Source: a virus. Taken from it: 37,915 bases of DNA. Shown in pieces: positions 15,970 through 24,098 of the stretch. Position numbers and translations under genes: made by a program. The notes beneath the pieces were generated by a model. The model was given only the letters and a program-made list of their open reading frames with translations. It searched no databases and was not told the origin of the DNA. The stretch is from positions 1-37,915 of the IMG/VR virus record IMGVR_UViG_3300037065_000039. One strand, written 5' to 3'. Each line of letters begins with the position of its first letter. Within the stretch, counting starts at the first letter, position 1.

Positions 15970-16386
15970 TTAAGCTCCTAATTTTCTGCGAGTAATTAAC
16001 ATATCCGCCTCATTGGTAAATTCATTTTCTGCATTTTCTATTGTTTTTGCCTCAGTTGGAAAAATCATAGTCAGCATAGTATCCGTTCTTGCGAAAAATG
16101 CTTGCTTTCTATTCGCTCCACCCTTCAAGATATTATACCCTATATAATCTACGCTTTCACCACCGATATAAACTGTAACATCTCCTTGCATTATAAGCAA
16201 TGTAGCAATTTTTATCAATGCACCCGTTAAGATGGTATTAGCTGGTATCATAATCGTTCTAGCATACATTCCAGCATGAAAAATATGGTTGGTATCTATA
16301 TGAACTTGTGGCATAGTTAAAACTATTGCCTCCATTTCATATACCTTTCTAATCGCCTCATCAGTCATTGGCACAATTTCATTCAT
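15970..16386 (-). CDS. Small cupin-like phage protein, 138 aa
   Basis: The sequence has many short beta strands (HIFHAGMYARTIMIPANTIL, then IMQGDVTVYIGGESVDYIG) in the order expected of a double-stranded beta-helix (cupin-like) fold. Similar small proteins are encoded near tail genes of podoviruses. The usual His/Glu metal ligands of enzyme cupins are only partly visible (H33, then no clear HxH), so it may be structural or non-catalytic. It overlaps the acetyltransferase gene by eight bases and is followed after one base by the gp14-like gene. Confidence 0.55.
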   Translation of the reverse strand: MNEIVPMTDEAIRKVYEMEAIVLTMPQVHIDTNHIFHAGMYARTIMIPANTILTGALIKIATLLIMQGDVTVYIGGESVDYIGYNILKGGANRKQAFFARTDTMLTMIFPTEAKTIENAENEFTNEADMLITRRKLGA

Positions 16387-16840
16387 CGCTTATACTCCGA
16401 AAGAATACACGATTAGTTTCGGTATAGCCAACATTAGGTAATACTTCTGCAAGACTTCCACCTAAAGGCGCGCTTACCAATAACCCACAAGCCTTCTGGT
16501 CTTTAGTATAATCCTCCGCAGCTTTTAACAACTTCAATCCTGCACCAGTTTTACGACATTCTTTCATCACAAAGAAACTTTCCACTACCGCAACTCTCAC
16601 ACTATAATGTAGAAGTATCGGGGCAAGAACAATAATAAACCCAACTAGCCAACCATCAAGAAATGCACCAATTACCTCAATAGCTCCATTGGCTTCAAGT
16701 TTTCTATACATATCAACTTTAGCAAAAGGGTGCGGTAATCCAGCAATAGAACTTTCACTAGCATATTCATCTAGCAGTTCATAAATATGCGGAGCTTCTT
16801 CCAACTCTGCAATGGTTGCTTTTCTTATTACTACGCCCAT
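16379..16840 (-). CDS. GNAT-family acetyltransferase, 153 aa
   Basis: The product has the GNAT layout: a N-terminal helix pair, a central sheet (AIEVIGAFLDGWLVGFIIVL), a strand with VVESFFVMKECRKTGAGLKL that matches the acetyl-CoA pyrophosphate-binding region (basic/Gly-rich loop before a helix), and a C-terminal strand ending VGYTETNRVFFRSI. It should transfer an acetyl group from acetyl-CoA to an unknown amine. The start shares TAATG with the stop of the sulfotransferase-like gene. In podoviruses GNAT genes between tail and ejection genes are common, and the substrate is usually unknown. Confidence 0.8.
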   Translation of the reverse strand: MGVVIRKATIAELEEAPHIYELLDEYASESSIAGLPHPFAKVDMYRKLEANGAIEVIGAFLDGWLVGFIIVLAPILLHYSVRVAVVESFFVMKECRKTGAGLKLLKAAEDYTKDQKACGLLVSAPLGGSLAEVLPNVGYTETNRVFFRSISDE

Positions 16841-17445
16841 TAAACCTTTCCCTCTTTTACCAATTTACGCAATTCTGACTTGCAAATAGCCTTGAAGCCG
16901 TCAATTGCAGGACGGTTGGCGAAATAATATAGGAAATGTTCCCTAACATCAATCTGTATATTCTTATTTTTCATATAATTCCACCAATCTCTGTCAAATT
17001 CATAAGGCAAACAATGCTCCCACAATTTCTTGCATCCCGCCTCTGTCGCCAAGTCATCAAATTCTAGCACTAAAACACTTGGGTCTAAAGCTATTTTTCT
17101 CAAACACCTATCTCCGTATTCCATAGTCCTACGCAGCAGTGGTATATCATAAGTAGCAACACCAGTTAAATCTATCTCCAGAAGGCTTTTAATAACATCA
17201 TCAACTGGTCGTAAAATCACCACTTCCTTAATATCAGGGTTCACATACTTTATCAGCATCCTGCCTTGTGCCGTTGCCGTTTCCGCGCTCCCTGTTTTTT
17301 CCTTCGTTAGTAATTGTTTCACATCATCAAAACTTCGCATTGTTACCGCTTGCTCATGCCCACACTTCCATTCACCATAAGTTAAAAATGAAGCCATCCA
17401 AGCTGTACGGCTTCTAGGCAACGCATGAATTATAAAGTTTCGCAT
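16840..17445 (-). CDS. Sulfotransferase-like P-loop protein, 201 aa
   Basis: The N-terminus IIHALPRSRTAWMASFL matches the PSB-loop type opening of sulfotransferase-family proteins, where a strand, PRSRT loop and helix bind the 5'-phosphosulphate of PAPS. Later, KEVVILRPVDDVIKSLL resembles the 3'-phosphate-binding Arg-containing segment (RdPrdv-like). The domain is compact for the family. It overlaps the nucleotidyltransferase gene by 16 bases and the acetyltransferase by one base, so the three are translated together. It may modify a host or virion molecule, but no sulphate acceptor is indicated; kinase-like relatives are an alternative. Confidence 0.65.
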   Translation of the reverse strand: MRNFIIHALPRSRTAWMASFLTYGEWKCGHEQAVTMRSFDDVKQLLTKEKTGSAETATAQGRMLIKYVNPDIKEVVILRPVDDVIKSLLEIDLTGVATYDIPLLRRTMEYGDRCLRKIALDPSVLVLEFDDLATEAGCKKLWEHCLPYEFDRDWWNYMKNKNIQIDVREHFLYYFANRPAIDGFKAICKSELRKLVKEGKV

Positions 17446-17762
17446 ATTTTCCTTCTTATCTCTGTTGCGCTAATTGCTTCAATGCTTTTAGGCAGTTCAA
17501 TTTTTGTTATCTTATATCCTACATCTCTCCCATAAATTATTTCAGTTATATTTGGGACACTCATTATAGTGAATTTACCCTCGTATTCTGCCAATGCAAC
17601 AAGAATACGAGATTCCACTTCCTCAAAACCAAATAACTCTCCAGTATTGCGAACCATAATACATACACTACCAGTTTTGGCTAATGCCTCCTTGAATAGT
17701 GCGGTATGCCCATCATGCCAAGGCTGAAATCTTCCGAGCATCTGTACTGTTGGCTGTGTCAT
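17430..17762 (-). CDS. HxGH nucleotidyltransferase (NMN/cytidylyltransferase-like), 110 aa
   Basis: Starting at ATG 17762 (MTQPTVQMLGRFQPWHDGH) the product contains the GRFxPWHxGH signature of HIGH-type nucleotidyltransferases and, near the C-terminus, ISATEIRRKI matching the ISxTxIR motif that binds the triphosphate. It probably transfers AMP or CMP to a small phosphate substrate; the short length leaves specificity open (NMN adenylyltransferase, or a cytidylyltransferase). GAGAAGGAG lies about nine bases upstream of this ATG; an upstream start at 17840 would run into the tail gene and is less likely. It is first in an accessory cassette after the tail tubular genes. Confidence 0.8.
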   Translation of the reverse strand: MTQPTVQMLGRFQPWHDGHTALFKEALAKTGSVCIMVRNTGELFGFEEVESRILVALAEYEGKFTIMSVPNITEIIYGRDVGYKITKIELPKSIEAISATEIRRKICETL

Positions 17763-17796
17763 ATCTTTAACTCCTTCTCTCTTTATTTCTAATGGT

Positions 17797-20688
17797 TTAT
17801 CCCGCATTATCGCCCACGACATACTCAATGACCAAAGCAATTATGCCTAGCGGAAGCGGGTCTGTAGTTTGGATTGCAACCTGCCCTCCATTCTCCCAAC
17901 CATCTTGAACTGTAACAGGTTCAATGTCACCTGAGAAGAGCGGAATTGACGCTCCCATATAATTATTTGCAGTTCGGTATTTTATTTCAGTCAATCCAGT
18001 CCACGGGATATTTGCATTGTTCTCCTGAATTGACGCATCGGGCTGATTAGTACCTATCATCCCGCCACGACTGCCATTCATACGAGCAATCACCCTAAAA
18101 ATAGATTTGCGCTTGCCCTGCGCTGTTACTGGCAATCCTTGCGGGTCAAGATAATTAGTTTGTAATTGTACAGTAAATGGCAATCCCACTGTTACTAGGC
18201 TTGCGGTATTAGGCAAAGCTATCATTCCGTTTGTAACAATCTGTGGTGTCACAGTTCCACCATCAGCCAGTATAGAAACAGTTAGACCCTCAAGGTGGTT
18301 CAAACCAGATATTGAATTAACCGCAGAGTATGATGCCCATGCTCCTGCCGCAGCAGCCAATGGCATATTATTAGGGTCATTAGGCACAACAGCCGTAATT
18401 GGTGATGTTATCGTTGCTACAACTTGAGTGGGTGATAAATAACCAGTGACAACAGCTATCCCTCCCCCCATACGAATTGTATCAGTAATATCTGTTACTG
18501 CCCATACGCCAGCAGATGCAGTAAATATCACGCCAGTTCCTACGCCTGATTGGGAAGCCGTTAGTGTCGCAGGTAGATAGCTACCAGGAGTTGTACTTAC
18601 TCCTGCATCAACACAGAAACATTGCTCAGAATTTTCCCAAAGGCGATTGTCCATGCGTTCTGAATAATAAAGCCACCGTCCTTTTACATAGCGTTTTACA
18701 ATCACATATACCGCATCAACTGGAGGTTCGGTAACAGTAGTAATCCCCACAACCTGCCCATTGGTATCGTGTCTAGCCCATGCCCAAACCTCTTGGTCTT
18801 TCAAATAAGTAAAGGAAAGCAAAATGCCATCATCTCGCACACACCAAATAACCCTGTAAGGCTCTTCCGCATAAGCCCATTGCTCAATAGTGTGGTTATA
18901 AAATAAATGATTTGAGCGGAGCGTTTGGTCTTTCCCGATATAAATTTGCGTAAAATAGCTATATTCTAATTCATGGACAGCTGAACCTTTGGATTGTACA
19001 TAAATGATATTATAATTTATCGGCAATGGCTGAACTATAGATGAACAACCGCTACTTCCCTGTGGAGTTGCCGTTTGAGTAGAGGGGGTTAATGCAGCAC
19101 CGCTTCCGCCACCATTAACCTGCCAAGCACCTTTGCCAGTGAAAACTACCAGCCCATTAGGCATAGGAGTCATAAACTGCACACCATTAACCTGTTGCGC
19201 CCATGGAGTTCCTGTTATTGCATCTGCATCTGTTACTGGAATTGAGCTATCAAAATTATCAAAAGACCCAGCTTGTGACATCCAATAAGTATCAGGTGCT
19301 TGTAAGCTACCTGCATAAATCCTGCGCTGCTGATAATAAGCAACTGTGCCTGGATAAGTTCCCGTTTGTGGTCCTATAGTGAGTGATGCCGTTGCACTGC
19401 TACCCCCAGTGATATTTATTGTATCAGTAGCTGCATAACCAGAACCGCTATTTTGAATGACAAAACCAACTACTGCCCCGCCAATCACAACTGGCTGTCC
19501 AACAAAACCGCTACCAGTTGAAGTGGTGATGTTATATCCAACAGTCGCTTGAGAATATCCACTCCCCGAGACGGTGATACCCACATAGTTAATCGCACCT
19601 CGTGCAAATGGATTTTTCTGCACGGGCGGAACTTTTGTAAAATCTTGCGTAATGTTGCTATCCGTAAAACTACCACCAAAGGAAGTTCCAGCATACCCAT
19701 ATAAAACGCCAACTGCGATATTGCTAGTTAAAGATGGAGTGCATTTATATATGTTGTAACTACTAGCTCCAGCTACCGCATTCCATGTGACTGTGTTTGA
19801 ACCTTTATAAATAGAGATATTGTTATTTTGTACAGAAACAGGCGTACTGGCAATGCTTTCTTGCCCCGTATTACCATCAACCGCAGTTACAACATATCCA
19901 TAATATGTATCAACAGTAGTTGAGCTTTGAGCCGTAGCAGCCACGCCAGTTGGAGGTAAAATAATAGAAGCAAAAGTAACCGCAGTTAAAGTCCAATTCG
20001 TAGCACCTAATCGCTTCAAATTATATTGCTGATATTCATTGTTAGTTGAGGTATTTACGCAAGTTAAAGTCATTACATCAGCAGATTGAGTGAATTTCAA
20101 ATATGGCAAATCAACTGCTGCATAAGGAGTAGATAGTGTGTAAATTCTAGCAGCAATACCTCCACTGATATAAGCTGAATAACTCGTGGAATCCACCACA
20201 TTCCAAAACATATCGGTTAATGTGAAAGTATCAGCATCAATCCTAGTTACAATCCACGCCATGCCATTAAAGTTTGTCATACCAGTAGCATTGGCAATAT
20301 ACACCCAATCATCAGTAGAATATCCGTGATCCACTGAAGTAACTACAGCAGGATTAGCTTGAGTAATCCCCGTAATGGTTTTGTTGGCTTCAAGAACATA
20401 CCCTCCATTGGATTTAATTCTCATATAATAATCACCAAACTCTAAAGCATAACCTTGAGTATTGCTGAACTGAAAATTTATATCTCGTGGAGGAGAACTG
20501 CTACCCGATTGTCTGCAAGTACCAATATAAGCTAATCCCGCACGAGAGGTCGCGCCACCACGATAATTGATGAAGGCATTTCGGATAGTTGAACCGCCTT
20601 GTCTTATTGCGGGCAAGTCTATTCTTCCCCATAGTGCGGGGCTTATCTCTCCTGTTGCGAAACTTGTTTGAAATGTTGCTATTGTCAT
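17797..20688 (-). CDS. Tail tubular protein B / nozzle protein (gp12-like), 963 aa
   Basis: The N-terminus (FQTSFATGEISPALWGRIDLP, GSTIRNAFINYRGGATSRAG) is diagnostic of the podoviral nozzle protein family that includes T7 gp12, which forms the distal hexameric tail tube. The central region is beta-rich with many Thr, Ser and Gly, and contains a fibronectin-like segment (about 240-340; TGVAATAQSSTTVDTYYGYV). A later segment has YYSERMDNRLWENSEQCFC. The length is on the large side compared with T7 gp12 (about 800). It overlaps the tubular A gene by one base, the usual order. Confidence 0.92.
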   Translation of the reverse strand: MTIATFQTSFATGEISPALWGRIDLPAIRQGGSTIRNAFINYRGGATSRAGLAYIGTCRQSGSSSPPRDINFQFSNTQGYALEFGDYYMRIKSNGGYVLEANKTITGITQANPAVVTSVDHGYSTDDWVYIANATGMTNFNGMAWIVTRIDADTFTLTDMFWNVVDSTSYSAYISGGIAARIYTLSTPYAAVDLPYLKFTQSADVMTLTCVNTSTNNEYQQYNLKRLGATNWTLTAVTFASIILPPTGVAATAQSSTTVDTYYGYVVTAVDGNTGQESIASTPVSVQNNNISIYKGSNTVTWNAVAGASSYNIYKCTPSLTSNIAVGVLYGYAGTSFGGSFTDSNITQDFTKVPPVQKNPFARGAINYVGITVSGSGYSQATVGYNITTSTGSGFVGQPVVIGGAVVGFVIQNSGSGYAATDTINITGGSSATASLTIGPQTGTYPGTVAYYQQRRIYAGSLQAPDTYWMSQAGSFDNFDSSIPVTDADAITGTPWAQQVNGVQFMTPMPNGLVVFTGKGAWQVNGGGSGAALTPSTQTATPQGSSGCSSIVQPLPINYNIIYVQSKGSAVHELEYSYFTQIYIGKDQTLRSNHLFYNHTIEQWAYAEEPYRVIWCVRDDGILLSFTYLKDQEVWAWARHDTNGQVVGITTVTEPPVDAVYVIVKRYVKGRWLYYSERMDNRLWENSEQCFCVDAGVSTTPGSYLPATLTASQSGVGTGVIFTASAGVWAVTDITDTIRMGGGIAVVTGYLSPTQVVATITSPITAVVPNDPNNMPLAAAAGAWASYSAVNSISGLNHLEGLTVSILADGGTVTPQIVTNGMIALPNTASLVTVGLPFTVQLQTNYLDPQGLPVTAQGKRKSIFRVIARMNGSRGGMIGTNQPDASIQENNANIPWTGLTEIKYRTANNYMGASIPLFSGDIEPVTVQDGWENGGQVAIQTTDPLPLGIIALVIEYVVGDNAG

Positions 20689-21458
20689 TAGAATACTGGA
20701 AAGGACATATTATCATAATTCGCTACGCCATAGAACGGAATGTTATTCAATCTCCCTCTTGCGCTTATCCAACTAGCTTGGCGAGACTGGCTTTGTGTGC
20801 CTTCATTGCCATCTGAAATTCTCGCTTGGTCAATCATTCTTTGCGCCTGTGCAACTGCACCTTGTAATAAAGGCATATTCATATTTAATGCCTGAATAAA
20901 ATACACTGACAAAGAAGCAACCATCGCGGCTTGAAATTGACTATCCCAAAGTTGTGGATTAGGTTGATTTACAGTATAAACCGCCTGTGATTGTGATTGA
21001 TTGCAGAGAATAATCTCACGAGGATTCCCGCTACTATCAGTGTCATAAGAAACAACAAAGGGGATTTGTGCGCCAGTTGCTAGGATAGGAGTGACGATTC
21101 CCGTATTTCCAGTCATCTGTGGAATACCATTAAGAGCCAAATTAAAAACAGGAACGATAAAACGAATTCGTAAACTGTCTGATGGAACTTGATAGGAGTA
21201 TAACCACGGAAAAGGCGGAACTGGCATCGTTGTACCAGTTGGATTCTCAGGTGTGCCAGCAGCAGCCGCAAGTAATGTAAGTACAGCCTGTTTTCTTAGG
21301 CAGTTCCAATAAGCAGCACGAGCTAGTGCTTCAAATGTTGGTTGGTATAAAACATTCGCAGTATTACTTTGAATGCTACCTTCGCTAAGAGATGATATTT
21401 GAGTGCGAGAACCAGTTTGCAATAAAGCCCGATTTACGATTGAAAGTATATCTGCCAT
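20688..21458 (-). CDS. Tail tubular protein A / adaptor (gp11-like), 256 aa
   Basis: MADILSIVNRALLQTGSRTQ followed by YQPTFEALARAAYWNCLRKQ is the characteristic start of the gp11 adaptor family, which makes the dodecameric ring between portal and nozzle. A helical C-terminal region (about 175-230: AAMVASLSVYFIQALNMN) fits the family. Its stop overlaps the nozzle start by one base. The gene follows the small head protein gene at 21471 by 12 bases. Length and position are as expected. Confidence 0.9.
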   Translation of the reverse strand: MADILSIVNRALLQTGSRTQISSLSEGSIQSNTANVLYQPTFEALARAAYWNCLRKQAVLTLLAAAAGTPENPTGTTMPVPPFPWLYSYQVPSDSLRIRFIVPVFNLALNGIPQMTGNTGIVTPILATGAQIPFVVSYDTDSSGNPREIILCNQSQSQAVYTVNQPNPQLWDSQFQAAMVASLSVYFIQALNMNMPLLQGAVAQAQRMIDQARISDGNEGTQSQSRQASWISARGRLNNIPFYGVANYDNMSFPVF

Positions 21459-21470
21459 TGCTAGTCATCC

Positions 21471-21818
21471 TTATTCCCCAGAATATAATTTTTTCCCAAG
21501 CCGAGACATTACATCTTCAGATTGTTCGTTTTCTTCATCTTCATCTTCAGCAGCTATATGAGTGATTTGAAGCTCAACACGCTTTTTAACTCCGTCATTA
21601 GTATCTTGTGAAGATACAGAAGTAATCTTGGCGATACAGTGCAAATGCACCATTTCCCCAACTTCAATATCATCATCAAGGTCTAATTTTTGCAGGTCAT
21701 CATCATTCAAGCAAATAGCAAGCCCGTACGGATAAAGATTTTGCCCTGGATAGGCATTGCCTTCATCATCTAAGGATGGCTCTTTTTTCATGTCCACCAT
21801 ATTAGGAAGTTTTTCCAT
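21471..21818 (-). CDS. Small acidic head-associated protein, possible capsid staple, 115 aa
   Basis: The protein is acidic, with a core PYGLAICLNDDDLQKLDLDD, then VGEMVHLHCIAKITSVSS and RVELQITHIAAEDEDEENE. This pattern (PYGL, DLDD, GDM-type turn, ITHMAAEDED) is common in small proteins encoded near the capsid genes of podoviruses, some annotated as capsid staple proteins. That assignment is from memory of the pattern. It lies between a head fibre-like gene and the adaptor gene. The C-terminus SRLGKKLYSGE resembles, loosely, the ERLYGK motif of two nearby proteins. Confidence 0.65.
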   Translation of the reverse strand: MEKLPNMVDMKKEPSLDDEGNAYPGQNLYPYGLAICLNDDDLQKLDLDDDIEVGEMVHLHCIAKITSVSSQDTNDGVKKRVELQITHIAAEDEDEENEQSEDVMSRLGKKLYSGE

Positions 21819-21826
21819 ATTAACCT

Positions 21827-22450
21827 CTAGTTAGTAGCATTGATTTCAAATTGCCACAATGAGCTATCGCTCGCAGTAGTCGCAGAGTTCAAAGTAATAG
21901 CAACAATAATCGGAGCAGCTTCATTTAGAGTTAAAGTTCCTGCAACCCCCATACCGCCATGAGTAGCACCGATGATAACACCCATTTCCTGATAGTTTTG
22001 AGTATTAGAACCAGCCGCACCATATTTACTCACATTCGCAGCTAATGCCCATCCAACAGCACCAGTAGTATTATAAACACCTGTAGTTGCCAGTGTAGTT
22101 CCACCAGAAACAGCAGACCCAACTACAGCCGTTGTCGCACCAACAATAATTTTAGCAGTTTTCGCATTCGTATTATTCGCGAAATTTCCTGCCGCTAAAA
22201 GTCCTAGTGAGCGACCAGCAATATCAAAGCTATTAGCAGGGATTGTATATGTTGCCACTACAATATCACCAGCAGTTGATGCTGGGGAAGTACCAGAACT
22301 GAAAAGTTTATAGATATTTCCTGCCTCTGGAGCATAAGCAGTACCACTGCCAAACTGCCCAAGAGTTTGTGTTTGAGTTGTTGCTGCTATCTGTCCATTG
22401 GGAAGGATACCCTGTACTTGAAATACTTCGTTACCTAATGCTGCGGTCAT
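21827..22450 (-). CDS. Beta-rich head decoration or fibre-like protein, 207 aa
   Basis: The product starts MTAALGNEVFQVQGILPNGQ and is rich in Ala, Thr, Gly and Asn with short alternating strands. There are few charged residues, as in phage surface structural proteins. TLTLNEAAPIIVAITLNSAT near the end is a likely pair of strands. It lies within the head gene block and is presumably a minor head or head-fibre protein. I do not recognise the family. Confidence 0.55.
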   Translation of the reverse strand: MTAALGNEVFQVQGILPNGQIAATTQTQTLGQFGSGTAYAPEAGNIYKLFSSGTSPASTAGDIVVATYTIPANSFDIAGRSLGLLAAGNFANNTNAKTAKIIVGATTAVVGSAVSGGTTLATTGVYNTTGAVGWALAANVSKYGAAGSNTQNYQEMGVIIGATHGGMGVAGTLTLNEAAPIIVAITLNSATTASDSSLWQFEINATN

Positions 22451-22452
22451 GG

Positions 22453-22866
22453 CTATTTTCCTTTTCCTAGTTCAGATTCATGTTTTTTATAAAGTTCAGC
22501 GGTTTCTGTTTCATGCCGAGTGTGCATAGCATCTAATTCTCCTTCATGCCGAGCGTGAAGTTCTTTTTTAGAGCCAGCATTCGCATTATCATGGTAAGAC
22601 TGTTCCACTTGATGCTTGTGGTGTAAAGTATGATGCTCGTGAATATGCTTATGCTTAGTTTCACGACGCTCATGTTGATGACGAATATGCAGAGGCAAGA
22701 TAGCTGTGCGTTGTTGCGCATTGCCCTCAGATTTCTCATTTGGACCAGCATCTTTTGGCTTAGGAGCAGGTTCTTCAGTAGTTTTCGCGACTGGAGTAAC
22801 TTTAAGTTTTCCATCTGCATCTTTCCCTAGTTTTTTAGGGCTATACAATCTATCTTCCATGCTCAT
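22453..22866 (-). CDS. His-rich charged helical head-block protein, 137 aa
   Basis: Starting at ATG 22866, one base after the previous stop (TGA-T-ATG), the product begins MSMEDRLYSPKKLGK. Residues about 58-137 hold a long His, Glu, Lys and Arg-rich helix (HERRETKHKHIHEHHTLHHK) and HARHEGELDAMHTRHETE, with roughly thirty histidines. This could be a metal- or nucleic-acid-interacting coiled coil. Similar His/Glu/Arg repeats occur in small proteins near the capsid genes of other podoviruses. A start at 22896 would overlap the upstream gene by 29 bases and is less likely. The function is unknown. Confidence 0.6.
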   Translation of the reverse strand: MSMEDRLYSPKKLGKDADGKLKVTPVAKTTEEPAPKPKDAGPNEKSEGNAQQRTAILPLHIRHQHERRETKHKHIHEHHTLHHKHQVEQSYHDNANAGSKKELHARHEGELDAMHTRHETETAELYKKHESELGKGK

Positions 22867-22867
22867 A

Positions 22868-23083
22868 TCAAATCTCTTTCCCATAAAGGCGTTCATGCAG
22901 AGGTATTTTACCCTTCTCTGCTTTTTTCTTTTTTTGGAATTTCTTTAATGTTGTCGGATTAGAAGAATCAGCGATTTCTAACAAATCATTCCTTTTAATC
23001 TGCTCACCATTAGAGAAATCAGAATTAGGATGCGCACCAGAAGGATGCTTAGCCTTTTCCTTTATCCACTTTTTCTTACCCAT
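22868..23083 (-). CDS. Small Lys-rich head-block protein with C-terminal ERLYGK, 71 aa
   Basis: Strongly basic: MGKKKWIKEKAKHPSGAHPN at the start, KKFQKKKKAEKGK near the end. The last residues are PLHERLYGKEI, which share the ERLYGK motif with the C-terminus of the scaffold protein (SLTERLYGKV). The gene lies between two small head-block genes in tight array. The high charge suggests contact with DNA or acidic capsid surface; the shared tail suggests a common binding partner such as the capsid protein. No family is known to me. Confidence 0.55.
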   Translation of the reverse strand: MGKKKWIKEKAKHPSGAHPNSDFSNGEQIKRNDLLEIADSSNPTTLKKFQKKKKAEKGKIPLHERLYGKEI

Positions 23084-23084
23084 T

Positions 23085-23495
23085 TTATCTACCTGTTGAA
23101 GTTAGAGTCCTAACAATCACATCACTTTTTGGCAGTTGCACTGTGCGAGTAACTTCTTTGCTCTTAACTCTGTTTGACATCAATGGAATACCAGGTTGCC
23201 CTTTTTCCAGTGAAATTCTACGAGCATCAGAAGTAGCCTCACCAATAGTCGGCAAATCATTCAAATTGCGATGTTCAGGTAACACATTTTCTTCAGCATC
23301 TTTGCGTCCAGCTTCAATCTTATCAAAAAATGTTTTCAATTTTAACTGAGCTGGCTCATTCAGAGCTTCCATTTCATAGTTGGGTTCTCCTTCGTATTCA
23401 AACGCTTCACCTTCCATAATCAAAGTTGCATCAGGTGACCAAAAACCAGCGGGGTTTAGTTGCCGATAAGTTGGGATAGTCGTAGAAATAGCCAT
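23085..23495 (-). CDS. Hypothetical head-block protein, 136 aa
   Basis: The product begins MAISTTIPTYRQLNPAGFWS and has a central acidic region (MEGEAFEYEGEPNYEMEALN), then a helical part and a basic C-terminus (VQLPKSDVIVRTLTSTGR). There is no signal peptide or membrane segment. It sits one base from the Lys-rich gene and 28 bases after the cement-like gene, so it is probably a minor head protein. The family is not recognised. Confidence 0.55.
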   Translation of the reverse strand: MAISTTIPTYRQLNPAGFWSPDATLIMEGEAFEYEGEPNYEMEALNEPAQLKLKTFFDKIEAGRKDAEENVLPEHRNLNDLPTIGEATSDARRISLEKGQPGIPLMSNRVKSKEVTRTVQLPKSDVIVRTLTSTGR

Positions 23496-23523
23496 AAGAA
23501 GAACCCTCTATGTTAAGTTAAAA

Positions 23524-24075
23524 TTAAACTACAAAATTGCCTGGGAATTGTGAACCTTCAGCTATATTTGGCTGATTGATAACAACACCAGCAGAAAGCG
23601 TACCCGCAGTCATAGGACCAGTCGCAACCGCATAGTTCAGTTTATAGAAGCGTGGTAGAGCTTCCGCTGTCCCCAACTGAATTGGAGGAATTGGCAAATT
23701 AAGCGAGAAACCCGCAACCAAGCTAGCAACAGGAATTGCAGCAGTTGAACTCAAGGTGGTATAAGTACCTGGAGTATTATTAGTCGCACTAACAGCAGGA
23801 GCAGCTAACAAAGAAACGGTTAGAGTTGCAGCACCACCAGCAGTGAAAGTAGTACCAACAGTCACATTGACAGACGGAACTGCGATACCATCGCTAGCAC
23901 CTAAATCAATACCAATTGGGTATGCTGCACCAGTTGAAATGTTCTTTCCACCAATCATCGCAGGAGCGTTACCAGAGCCAGCTCCAGTAACATCAACTAG
24001 CGAACTGTCAGCAGTGGTAGTTACCGCTACTGGGGTGGTATAAGAAGAGAAAAACAGTGAACTGTCTAAAAACAT
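23524..24075 (-). CDS. Bbp16-like capsid cement protein, 183 aa
   Basis: The N-terminus MFLDSSLFFSSYTTPVAVTT and the C-terminal LPRFYKLNYAVATGPMTAGT and GVVINQ follow the pattern of the Bbp16 family, named after the cement protein of Bordetella phage BPP-1. It is beta-rich throughout with a jellyroll-like strand rhythm. Such trimers bind between capsomers on the outside of the head. Position agrees: directly after the major capsid protein gene (23 bases). Length is normal for the family. Confidence 0.82.
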   Translation of the reverse strand: MFLDSSLFFSSYTTPVAVTTTADSSLVDVTGAGSGNAPAMIGGKNISTGAAYPIGIDLGASDGIAVPSVNVTVGTTFTAGGAATLTVSLLAAPAVSATNNTPGTYTTLSSTAAIPVASLVAGFSLNLPIPPIQLGTAEALPRFYKLNYAVATGPMTAGTLSAGVVINQPNIAEGSQFPGNFVV

Positions 24076-24098
24076 AAAATTAATCCTTTTTCTAATTA

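Noticed and set aside
19485-19712. Second frame inside the nozzle gene
   Set aside because: Implausible composition and internal to a well-supported gene.
22533-22820. Long second frame in the His-rich protein gene
   Set aside because: Composition is Leu/Met/Ser-rich as expected for a frame-shifted repeat-rich gene, without a ribosome binding site.
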